From NCBI GenBank assembly GCA_015661985.1, contig DQVB01000131.1:1-19095 (forward strand): a DNA stretch of 19,095 nt, read 5' to 3'. The position numbers and the translations under genes are program-made. This DNA is from Planctomycetota bacterium (lineage in GTDB: Bacteria > Planctomycetota > Planctomycetia > Pirellulales > Thermoguttaceae). Positions 7,959 to 14,796 of this stretch are shown here, in pieces. Numbering within the stretch: position 1 is the stretch's first letter; each line of letters begins with the position of its first letter. The notes under the pieces are model-generated. The model worked only from the letters and a program-made list of their open reading frames with translations. It was not told the DNA's origin and did no database searches.

Positions 7959-9404
7959 CTAGAAGTCGACCTGCATCCGCATAGCCAGGATGTCGGTATC
8001 GGCTACGTCGTCGACCAGGCCGATCGTGCCGACCACCGAACCCCAGGAGTGGATATAGTTGAACATCACCCGCATATGGGGGTTCCAGTACCAGTTCACA
8101 CCCACCGTCAGGTCGTTGATCATGCCGTTGTTGTCGTCGCGCTGGCCCAGAGGAATGCCGTCGATCGTCAGGTCCAGATAGGACCAGCGGACGGCCAACT
8201 CCCAGGCGCCCCAGCCGCAGTCAACACCTCGGTCTACGGTACGGACGATCCAGAAATTCGTGTTGGGCCTTACGCGGCCGAAGGCGGCCGTTGTCCGCTT
8301 GTACACGCGATGCTCGCCGGTGAGGAACCAGCTGCCGAACACATAGGCCCCGTAGTAGGTCTGATCCTGGAAGCCGCCCACTCCGTCGGCATCGACGTAG
8401 AACAACTCGCTCTGGATTGACCATGGCCCGTATACGACAGCCACTTCGCCGCCAAGGCGATGATAATCGGAGATGGGCAGCAGGTCCGTGTCCACGAAAT
8501 GGTCACCCCCGTGCACTTCCGGCGTGGCGCGGAAGCGGACCGAATCGTCACGGTCGTCAGCCCAGACGTAGCCGAAGCCGAAATGGAGTACGCCCCGTCC
8601 TCCCGCTTGGTAGATGGGGTTCCAGGTGATCCGGATAGGGATGTCGATCCCTTGCCGGTCGCTTTTCCGCTCCTTGAGTATTTCATCAACGTCATTGAAG
8701 AACGCCCCGTAGGCGATGGTGAACTGCTCATCGGCCGTGTGGTTGTAGGCGCAGACGCCCACGTAGCGGCCGGGGACGAAAATACTGGGCAGGGCTCGTT
8801 CAAGGAAGGTAATGAAGTTCGCATTGGTGAGATGTTCCAGGCTGAACGGCTCCTTGAAGTTCCCGAATCGCACATAGCCCAGCAGGGGCACTTCATGGAT
8901 GCCCACGTACAGGTCCTTGATCGCCACGCCATCGAATTCGACGACGCGTCCGACGAATTCCGGCTCGAAGTCGAATTCCAGTTTGTAGTCGAACACACCG
9001 TAACCTTCGCCCTGGGCGAAAATGCGGATACTGCGGAACTGGAAGTAATCCTCCTGATCGCCGAAGGCGGTGACGCTGGCTGCATCCTGGTGGGAAAACA
9101 GCACGTAATCGCCGAAGATCCGGCCGCCCCACGTGTGGGTGAGCCTATCGTCTGAAGTGTCGTGCCAGTCCAACTCGCCCTGGCCCCCCTGCTCGTCGGC
9201 CAATTTGGCCTCCAGGGCGCTCAGGCGGCTCTCCAAGCTGGCATAGCTGGAGCTGGAGACCAATTGGTGCGCCGGCGCCTGGATGGCATAGGCGGGATCC
9301 GAGCCCGGGAACACGGCTGTCTGTCCCCGTGCGCTGGCGGAGCTGGCGGCCAAGGCTCCTGCGACCAGCGTCCCGGCGATCCACATCGAAATACTTCCTT
9401 GCAT
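7959..9404 (-). CDS. OprP/OprO-like outer-membrane porin (porin 2)
   Basis: 481 aa. The ATG at 9404 has AGGGG about 8 bases upstream and is followed by a signal peptide (MQGSISMWIAGTLVAGALAASSASARG). The coiled coil LESRLSALEAKLADEQ then precedes a barrel carrying GEGYGVFDYKLEFDFEPEF, YVRFGNFKEPFSLEHL, AYGAFFNDVDEILKER, YVFGSWFLTGEHRVYKR and the terminal MRMQVDF. Almost every barrel segment has a close counterpart in porin 1 at 5261-6691, so the two arose by duplication. The differences are concentrated in the signal region and in segments that may be surface loops (for example VEFDGVAIKDLYV here, AQAVRMRDLHV there). The transported solute is not known. The gene is divergent from the glycoside-hydrolase-like gene across a 577-bp gap. 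Confidence 0.9.
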   Translation of the reverse strand: MQGSISMWIAGTLVAGALAASSASARGQTAVFPGSDPAYAIQAPAHQLVSSSSYASLESRLSALEAKLADEQGGQGELDWHDTSDDRLTHTWGGRIFGDYVLFSHQDAASVTAFGDQEDYFQFRSIRIFAQGEGYGVFDYKLEFDFEPEFVGRVVEFDGVAIKDLYVGIHEVPLLGYVRFGNFKEPFSLEHLTNANFITFLERALPSIFVPGRYVGVCAYNHTADEQFTIAYGAFFNDVDEILKERKSDRQGIDIPIRITWNPIYQAGGRGVLHFGFGYVWADDRDDSVRFRATPEVHGGDHFVDTDLLPISDYHRLGGEVAVVYGPWSIQSELFYVDADGVGGFQDQTYYGAYVFGSWFLTGEHRVYKRTTAAFGRVRPNTNFWIVRTVDRGVDCGWGAWELAVRWSYLDLTIDGIPLGQRDDNNGMINDLTVGVNWYWNPHMRVMFNYIHSWGSVVGTIGLVDDVADTDILAMRMQVDF

Positions 9405-9556
9405 GGCAACATCCCCTGAGTCAAAAAGGAAGACACACGTTGCGGCCGGCCGTCAAACGTCCATCCCATGGAGGCGCAGACGGCCATCGCGGCCGGACCT
9501 GGCGACCGCACCTTTTCGCCAAGATCAGGCAGCTCGGCGGTCGGGCAGCTTGCCAC

Positions 9557-9590
9557 GGGACCTGGGAGGTCCCCGGTGCCTCGACACCGG
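9557..9590. other. Two adjacent stem-loops in porin 2 leader
   Basis: GGGACC-TGGGA-GGTCCC (9557-9573) and CCGGTG-CCTCGA-CACCGG (9573-9590) are two perfect 6-bp stems that share one base. They lie about 150 nt before the porin 2 ATG, so a long leader transcript would carry both. The shared base makes the full-length stems mutually competitive. Confidence 0.35.
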
Positions 9591-9660
9591 AAGGGGCCCC
9601 TGGGTAAACAGATCGAATGAACGCTAGATCAGGATTTACCGGAAACGTCAGCCGCTGGCT

Positions 9661-9670
9661 ATTGGTCAAA
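9661..9670 (-). promoter_or_regulatory. TTTGACCAAT motif upstream of porin 2
   Basis: This is identical to the motif at 6962-6971 and in the same orientation, 256 nt before the porin 2 start. The flanking sequence is not conserved between the two leaders, so the match is not simply left over from a recent duplication of the whole region. Confidence 0.3.
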
Positions 9671-9981
9671 ACACATGCCTGAACGACCGGTCCGGAAACA
9701 ACCTGTTCCAAGACCGTAAAGGTCTCCTCAACCGACAAGGTTTGCCGGCCCGGCGGTCGGCCCATGTCGCCCGGCCCGCTCGGCCCCGGGGACCCATTGG
9801 CCGAAGCAGCGGGACTTCCCGGGCCATCACCCGATCAGCCATCCCCTGGCTGTTGCTCTCCGCGGCTGCCTTGGCCAGAATGCCCTGCAGTCCCACAAGT
9901 CCGGACGGTCTTCGGTGTCTCGTGCCACCGCCTGGACGGTCCGCTCTCTCTGGACCTGGCCACAAAAGAAAAGGAAAGGCC

Positions 9982-12189
9982 ATGCACGATTCCCGCTTCT
10001 CGTCGCATTGGATCCGCCGGATGGCCGCCTTGGCGATCTTCGGCGCCGTCATCAGCCCTGGGCCGCTGGACTCAGCGCCGCCGGAGGCGGCCAGTGACTT
10101 CGAGTGGTTGCGGCACGCTCGGGTGTTCATCGTCGACGGGTACACCTACCCGCTGTCTCCGCGGATCGAGTTCGACGCCGAAAAGCTGGCCCAAACGATG
10201 GTGAGTATGCACGCCAACGTGCTGCGCATGGCCACGTCGGGCAACTATTGGTTCATTCCGGGAACCCAGTTCGAGACGGCCCCCGATCTGGGCCAGCGCG
10301 ATTTGCTGGCCGAGGCCGTGGCCGCATGCAAACCGCGAGGCATCCGGGTGGTCCCTTACGTGCGGACGGGCGGCTCGGTGGCCGCCGAGATTGTCAAGCC
10401 CGAGTGGGCGTACCGGGCGACCCCGGACGGTGAAATCCCCGTGCGCTGGGATCTGGGCGCGCGAAGATCGGCTTTCTGTTGGAACACGGGCTACCGGGCT
10501 GCCTTCCTGGATCTCATCGAGAAGCTGGTGACGCGCTACGACATCGACGGCATCTACTTCGATGCGTGGAAGCTCTTCTATCGTTTCCGCTCGCCCCACG
10601 TCTGTTACTGCGACGGGTGCCGAAAGGGTTTCCGTCGAGCCACCGGGCTGGAGCTGCCGTACCGGCCGGACCCGACCCAGTACACGGGCGCTCAGCGCCA
10701 GGTCATTGACCTCTATCACGATTGGTACCGCGAGGAGATGGTCGAGATTTTCCGCCAAACGAAACGCACGATCCGCGCGCACCGGAACATTCCTCTCATC
10801 TTCAACTTGAACCACGCGCGGTTCATCCGTGGGACAACCTTCACCGATCCACGGATCGTGGAGGAGAGTGACGCGTTCTTGTACGAGATGTCGCGCACAA
10901 TGCTCGAGCGGGTCGAAGGAACGAGCCTGGCCATTTCGCATGGGCTGGCCGTCTGGCCCTACAGCGACGCCTACCACGGCTACCCGCGCATCGGGTTCTA
11001 CCGCTACGGCCGCCGCCAGCATCTCTACGCTACGATGGCCTTCGGCGGTTCGCCCACGTTGTACCATACCTATTTCTTCGTGGACCACCCGGAGGCTCGC
11101 GCCCCGGTGCAGGAAGCCTTTGGCGTCTTTGCGCGGAACGAGAAGCGTGTGGCCGGTTTCCGCCCACGGCCGTTTTGCGCCGTCGTGTGGAACGACCTGG
11201 ACCCACCGGGCCACGCGCGCCAGGGGCACTTGTGGAACTACAACGCCCGTTTGAACTCCTCGGGGGCCTTCGCCGCGTGCTTGGATCGGCACATCCAGGT
11301 CACGTCGCTGTTGAAGGAGGACCTGGGCTCGGCGGAGCGACTCAGCCGCTACGAGGTCCTCTACCTGCCGGACATCTGCATGCTGAGCGATCGACAGGTG
11401 GAGACGATTCGTCAGTTCGTGTGGCAGGGTGGCGGGTTGGTCATGACGTACGCCACATCGCTGTACGACGCAAGCGGCCGGCGTCGCCAGGATTTCTCCT
11501 TGGCCGAACTGGCCCCGGTGCGCCCGGTCGAGCCCAATGCGGCGACGAGGGAAAAGATGGCGGCCACGACGGTTTTCGGCGGCACGTGGGATGTCTACTT
11601 TCGGGCGCGGCCTGGCCAATCTGTGCTGAGTCCCCCGCTGGCCGACCGGTTGATGCCGGCGACGCCCTACCAGCCCGTCGCACCGCGGCCCGGCGGCCGG
11701 GTGGTGGCCGACGTGGTCCTGGGCTGGGAGTCCGAAGCGTTGTTTCCCGCGCTGGTTGTGTCGCGCTATGGCAAGGGCAAGGTCGCTTACGTTTCCGGCG
11801 CGCTGGGGGCCATGTACCGGCAAACGCACTTGCGCGAGCTGGCCGATCTGATCGCCGACGTAGTCCGCTGGGTCAGCCCCCGCGGGTTGCCCTACGAGAT
11901 CGATGCCCCGACGGGCTTGATGGCCAACATGACCGCGCGGGGCGGCACGCGCGTCCTGCATCTGGTCAACTGGACGGGCTCAAGAACCGAGAGGCCGATG
12001 CAGAACGCCTACTACGTGCCACCGGTGCGTGACGTGCACATCCGGTATCGGCTGCCGCACGGCAAGAGCCTGGGGGCCGTACGCTTGTTCGTACCGGCCC
12101 CGAGCCGACATCACGTCGAAAAGGGCATCCTGCACATCGAGTTGCCAGAGGTCGATGCGTACCAGGGTGTGGTGATCGAACTGGATTGA
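9982..12189 (+). CDS. Secreted glycoside-hydrolase-like TIM-barrel protein
   Basis: 735 aa from the ATG at 9982, with AAGGAAAGG just upstream. An N-terminal hydrophobic stretch (MAALAIFGAVISPGPLDSAPP) after basic residues suggests export. Residues ~35-400 resemble the hypothetical glycoside hydrolase (GHL6-like) TIM barrels: GIRVVPYVRTGG, WNTGYRAAFLDLIEKL, YDIDGIYFDAW (Asp194 is a candidate catalytic residue) and CYCDGCRKGFRRATG with three close cysteines (208, 210, 213). Residues ~450-600 look like a beta-galactosidase-trimerisation / class-I-amidotransferase-like fold (YEVLYLPDICMLSDRQ, IRQFVWQGGGLVMTYATS, and later YGKGKVAYVSG). A beta-sandwich-like C-terminus (ending EVDAYQGVVIELD) follows. 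It probably cleaves a carbohydrate outside the cytoplasm; the substrate cannot be told. No sugar transporter or regulator is adjacent. Confidence 0.75.
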   Translation: MHDSRFSSHWIRRMAALAIFGAVISPGPLDSAPPEAASDFEWLRHARVFIVDGYTYPLSPRIEFDAEKLAQTMVSMHANVLRMATSGNYWFIPGTQFETAPDLGQRDLLAEAVAACKPRGIRVVPYVRTGGSVAAEIVKPEWAYRATPDGEIPVRWDLGARRSAFCWNTGYRAAFLDLIEKLVTRYDIDGIYFDAWKLFYRFRSPHVCYCDGCRKGFRRATGLELPYRPDPTQYTGAQRQVIDLYHDWYREEMVEIFRQTKRTIRAHRNIPLIFNLNHARFIRGTTFTDPRIVEESDAFLYEMSRTMLERVEGTSLAISHGLAVWPYSDAYHGYPRIGFYRYGRRQHLYATMAFGGSPTLYHTYFFVDHPEARAPVQEAFGVFARNEKRVAGFRPRPFCAVVWNDLDPPGHARQGHLWNYNARLNSSGAFAACLDRHIQVTSLLKEDLGSAERLSRYEVLYLPDICMLSDRQVETIRQFVWQGGGLVMTYATSLYDASGRRRQDFSLAELAPVRPVEPNAATREKMAATTVFGGTWDVYFRARPGQSVLSPPLADRLMPATPYQPVAPRPGGRVVADVVLGWESEALFPALVVSRYGKGKVAYVSGALGAMYRQTHLRELADLIADVVRWVSPRGLPYEIDAPTGLMANMTARGGTRVLHLVNWTGSRTERPMQNAYYVPPVRDVHIRYRLPHGKSLGAVRLFVPAPSRHHVEKGILHIELPEVDAYQGVVIELD

Positions 12190-12213
12190 GCCGTGGCAAC
12201 GCCAGGCGCGGCT
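12189..12213 (+). terminator. Hairpin at end of glycoside-hydrolase-like gene
   Basis: AGCCG + TGGC pairs with GCCA + CGGCT around an AAC loop with a 4-nt bulge, starting at the stop codon. There is no T-tract. A second stem, GCCCACG/CGTGGGC (12300-12329, 16-nt loop), lies further down the same gap. Termination is inferred from position only. Confidence 0.25.
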
Positions 12214-12419
12214 GGACGTACCACGCTCCACCGGCCATGGCCTGGGAACCGCTGGCCGGAGGGTGAGTCCCGCGGCGGGCGTAGCTTGGAGGGGGCCCAG
12301 CCCACGCCCCTGGTGCCGCGACCGTGGGCCTCGTGACCAAATTCCGCGGGGTATGCGGCGCAACTGGCGAGTCCCTGCCCGAGGCCGGGGATGCAGTCCT
12401 GTCGGCCCCAGGGGGCGGA

Positions 12420-12448
12420 TTGTCGCGTCGGTTGGCCAACGCTAACAT
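12420..12448 (+). promoter_or_regulatory. Candidate promoter of the methyltransferase gene
   Basis: TTGTCG (12420-12425), a 17-bp spacer and TAACAT (12443-12448) match four of six bases each to the -35 and -10 consensus. A transcript from here would have a leader of about 30 nt ending in a strong ribosome-binding site. Confidence 0.35.
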
Positions 12449-12470
12449 AGACGGCAAAAGGGACCGTGAC

Positions 12471-12477
12471 AGGAGGT
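12471..12477 (+). promoter_or_regulatory. Ribosome-binding site that decides the methyltransferase start
   Basis: AGGAGGT is a near-perfect Shine-Dalgarno sequence. It ends directly against the in-frame ATG at 12478 (no spacer) but 6 nt before the GTG at 12484, and it lies after the upstream GTG at 12466. Normal spacing therefore favours GTG 12484. Confidence 0.6.
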
Positions 12478-12483
12478 ATGACG

Positions 12484-14184
12484 GTGGCTTTGGCTGTAGA
12501 CGCCGTGCATGCAGGGGATTGCATCGAGCTTTTGCAGAGGATACCTGCTGGCAGCATCCACCTGGCTTTCGCCGACCCGCCTTTCAACATCGGCTACGAG
12601 TACGATGTCTACGATGACCGGCGCGAGGACGACGAGTATCTGACCTGGTCCCGCCGTTGGATCGGCCGGGTTTTCCGCGTGTTGAAGCCGACAGGCACGT
12701 TCTGGCTGGCCATCGGGGACGAATACGCCGCTGAGCTGAAGTTGGCGGCCCAGGAGGCTGGTTTCACTTGCCGCAGCTGGGTGATCTGGTATTACACTTT
12801 CGGGGTCCATTGCCGCTACGGGTTCGCCCGCTCGCACACCCACCTGTTCCATTTCGTCAAGGATCCCGGGCAGTTTACATTCAACCATCAGAATCCGGCT
12901 GTGCGAGTGCCCTCGGCGCGGCAGCTCGTTTACGCCGACGCCCGGGCCAATCCCAAGGGCCGTCTGCCCGACAACACGTGGATCCTCCGGCCACAGGATG
13001 TACCCGGCGGTTTCCCGGCCAACCATGACACCTGGTATTTCCCGCGTGTGGCCGGCACGTTCAAAGAGCGCGAGGGGTTCCATGGCTGCCAGATGCCCGA
13101 GCAGCTTTTGGGGCGGATCATCCGCATCTCCTCCAATCCAGGGGAACTGGTGCTGGATCCCTTTGCCGGCAGCGGCACGACGTTGGCGGTGGCCAAGAAA
13201 CTGGGACGCCAGTGGATCGGGATTGAATTGTCCAAAGATTACGTGGGGCGGATCAACAAGCGGCTGGCCCAGGCACGGCCCGGCGATCCGCTGGACGGCG
13301 CAGAAGACCCGCTCCGCAGTGCGCCACCCACCCAGAAGGGCAAAGCGCGGCCGGACCTGCGCCGGTCCGTACCTCGGCGGGGCCGGCGCACGGAACGCGC
13401 GGCTCGCATGCGCCAGGAGATCCAGCGGGGTGTGGTGGCGGCGTATCGGGCGACCTGCCAGGGGCTGTCCACCGATCACATGCTGGCCGACCCGGAACGG
13501 AATGCCGAGTTCATCGATCACTGCAAATGGTTGAACATCCCCGGCGACGCCGCGGTCTGGAACCAAACCCTGCTGCGCGTGCGCAAGCAAGGCCGACTGC
13601 CGAAGATGCCCAACACTCGCCACCGGATGCCGCTGGAACAGATGGACGAGTTCCTGTTCGGCAGCGAAGTGGCGCTGCAACAGTTGAGTACGGACTTCGG
13701 CGTAACGCTGGACGGGATCCTCTGCGATCCGGAATTGGCGGCACAGTTCGACCAGCTCGCCGAACAGTTCGCCCCGGGCCATCCGGTCTTCAAATATCGC
13801 TGGGGAGCCCTGGCCCTGCGCAAACGGGCCAAGACGGCCAGGCGACGGGCTGCCGACTGCCGCCAGTGGCTCACTGCTGCGCTGCCCCGAGCCCGATCGA
13901 TCGATCGCGTCGATCCCGCCCAATGGGATACCCCCGGCGTGTTCGTCCTCCTGGGGCGCGGACGGGTGCCGCTCTACGTGGGCGAGACGTTCCACTTGGG
14001 CCCGCGGATCCAACAGATCATGGGGATCCCGGCATGGGAAGCCTTGGAGCCGGAAGCCGTGCGCCTGCTGCCGGATGACCGCCGAGTATGCCTGGGGTTG
14101 AAATCGGTGCTCATCCAGCGACTCAACCCAGCCCTCAACTGGCGGCTGCTGGTGCCCGAGCCTGAGCTGGAACCGGTCGCCTGA
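12484..14184 (+). CDS. Beta-class DNA methyltransferase fused to a repeat region and a GIY-YIG-like domain
   Basis: 566 aa from GTG 12484 (ATG 12478 and GTG 12466 are alternatives). Residues ~1-255 form an N-4/N-6 amino-methyltransferase (PF01555): the catalytic motif DPPF is at 31-34 and the SAM-binding LDPFAGSGTT at 224-233, the order that defines the beta class. It should transfer a methyl group from SAM to adenine N6 or cytosine N4 in DNA; the target site is unknown. A basic linker (about 275-310) leads to two copies of a degenerate ~40-residue repeat (328-368 and 407-446). Residues ~482-560 look like a GIY-YIG domain: GVF at 485, LYVGET at 497-502, Arg508, and LKSVLIQRLNPALN at 539-552. 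Lys540 stands where the catalytic Glu is expected, so nuclease activity is doubtful. No restriction endonuclease gene is adjacent. Confidence 0.85.
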   Translation: MALAVDAVHAGDCIELLQRIPAGSIHLAFADPPFNIGYEYDVYDDRREDDEYLTWSRRWIGRVFRVLKPTGTFWLAIGDEYAAELKLAAQEAGFTCRSWVIWYYTFGVHCRYGFARSHTHLFHFVKDPGQFTFNHQNPAVRVPSARQLVYADARANPKGRLPDNTWILRPQDVPGGFPANHDTWYFPRVAGTFKEREGFHGCQMPEQLLGRIIRISSNPGELVLDPFAGSGTTLAVAKKLGRQWIGIELSKDYVGRINKRLAQARPGDPLDGAEDPLRSAPPTQKGKARPDLRRSVPRRGRRTERAARMRQEIQRGVVAAYRATCQGLSTDHMLADPERNAEFIDHCKWLNIPGDAAVWNQTLLRVRKQGRLPKMPNTRHRMPLEQMDEFLFGSEVALQQLSTDFGVTLDGILCDPELAAQFDQLAEQFAPGHPVFKYRWGALALRKRAKTARRRAADCRQWLTAALPRARSIDRVDPAQWDTPGVFVLLGRGRVPLYVGETFHLGPRIQQIMGIPAWEALEPEAVRLLPDDRRVCLGLKSVLIQRLNPALNWRLLVPEPELEPVA

Positions 14185-14189
14185 TTCCC

Positions 14190-14203
14190 TCGGGCGAACC
14201 CGA
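14190..14203 (+). terminator. Small hairpin after the methyltransferase stop codon
   Basis: TCGGG-CGAA-CCCGA is a perfect 5-bp stem with a tetraloop, 5 nt after the stop. No T-tract follows, so this is a weak terminator candidate. Confidence 0.25.
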
Positions 14204-14716
14204 ACGCTGGGGACGTCTGTGGCAACCGGCGCGGGTCGGTCCGCCCCCTGCCAGCCCCGGCTTTCCCGCTCCAGATGTTCCACAGCCTCTTTGCACGGCG
14301 ATCGGCGAACACGCCGCGAATGCTGGCCAGCCCGCATTGTTCATGATCTCGCAGGCCGCAGCGAGCAGACACAGCCTCTGCCGGAACTACGGTGGCTAGG
14401 CCGACGAGCGAACTGAAGCACAGTGTATGCCACGTCGAATCACCCTTGCGCTGTTCCGCCAACAGTTTGCGCGACCTTGTTCCGGCCTACGTGAAGAATC
14501 CGCGCCAGGCGCAGCTCCGGCCTTCCATCCCTCGTAATGCGGGCACGGATTCAGCGGTCGGAGAGTACCGATGGCCCATGAAAGGCAGACGGGAATACCC
14601 CCAGCGTTGCAAACCGGCGGGGTGCAATGGACCTTGCCGTGCGTCACAAGTGGGACAAAACGCGCAACGATCTGGGCATCGTAGATGTCCCGAAATGTGA
14701 GTTTTGCCGCACGAGC

Positions 14717-14760
14717 GGGCCTCACCGGTCGAGCCTGCGAATCGACGGGCAAGGAGGCCC
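14717..14760 (-). terminator. Nested stem-loop downstream of the flavoprotein gene
   Basis: An outer perfect 7-bp stem GGGCCTC/GAGGCCC encloses an inner GTCGA/TCGAC stem with a 9-nt loop. It begins about 37 nt past the flavoprotein stop (minus strand), a suitable place for a transcription end or a 3'-stabilising structure. There is no clear T-tract. Confidence 0.35.
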
Positions 14761-14796
14761 ATCCTGCGTTTCCATTCTGCAACGTCGGGTACCGCT

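Larger units (their letters stand above)
9405..9981. other. 577-bp divergent intergenic region
   Basis: This separates the starts of porin 2 (minus) and the glycoside-hydrolase-like gene (plus). No convincing gene lies in it; the glycosidase frame is open back to 9742, but that part is low-complexity and has no start signal. It contains two adjacent perfect hairpins (9557-9590), a GGGGCCCC palindrome (9593-9600), the TTTGACCAAT motif (9661-9670) and a weak stem AGACC/GGTCT. I could not find a promoter of standard spacing on either strand. Confidence 0.5.
14185..14796. other. 612-bp gap with no convincing gene
   Basis: This lies between the convergent stops of the methyltransferase and the flavoprotein. 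Short frames exist on both strands, but none has a ribosome-binding site together with a recognisable protein pattern, and they overlap one another. The gap holds a small stem, TCGGG-CGAA-CCCGA (14190-14203), five bases after the methyltransferase stop, and a larger nested stem at 14717-14760. No transposon ends or tRNA are visible. Confidence 0.5.

Noticed and set aside
9742..9981. N-terminal extension of the glycoside-hydrolase-like protein
   Set aside because: The extension is Arg/Pro/Ser-rich without a start signal; ATG 9982 has a ribosome-binding site and leads into a signal-like segment.
10072..11961. 629-aa open frame antisense to the glycoside-hydrolase-like gene
   Set aside because: Shadow frame: no ribosome-binding site and no domain pattern, while the plus strand encodes a recognisable protein.
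12442..14337. 631-aa open frame antisense to the methyltransferase
   Set aside because: Shadow frame; the plus strand carries the diagnostic DPPF and FAGSGTT motifs.
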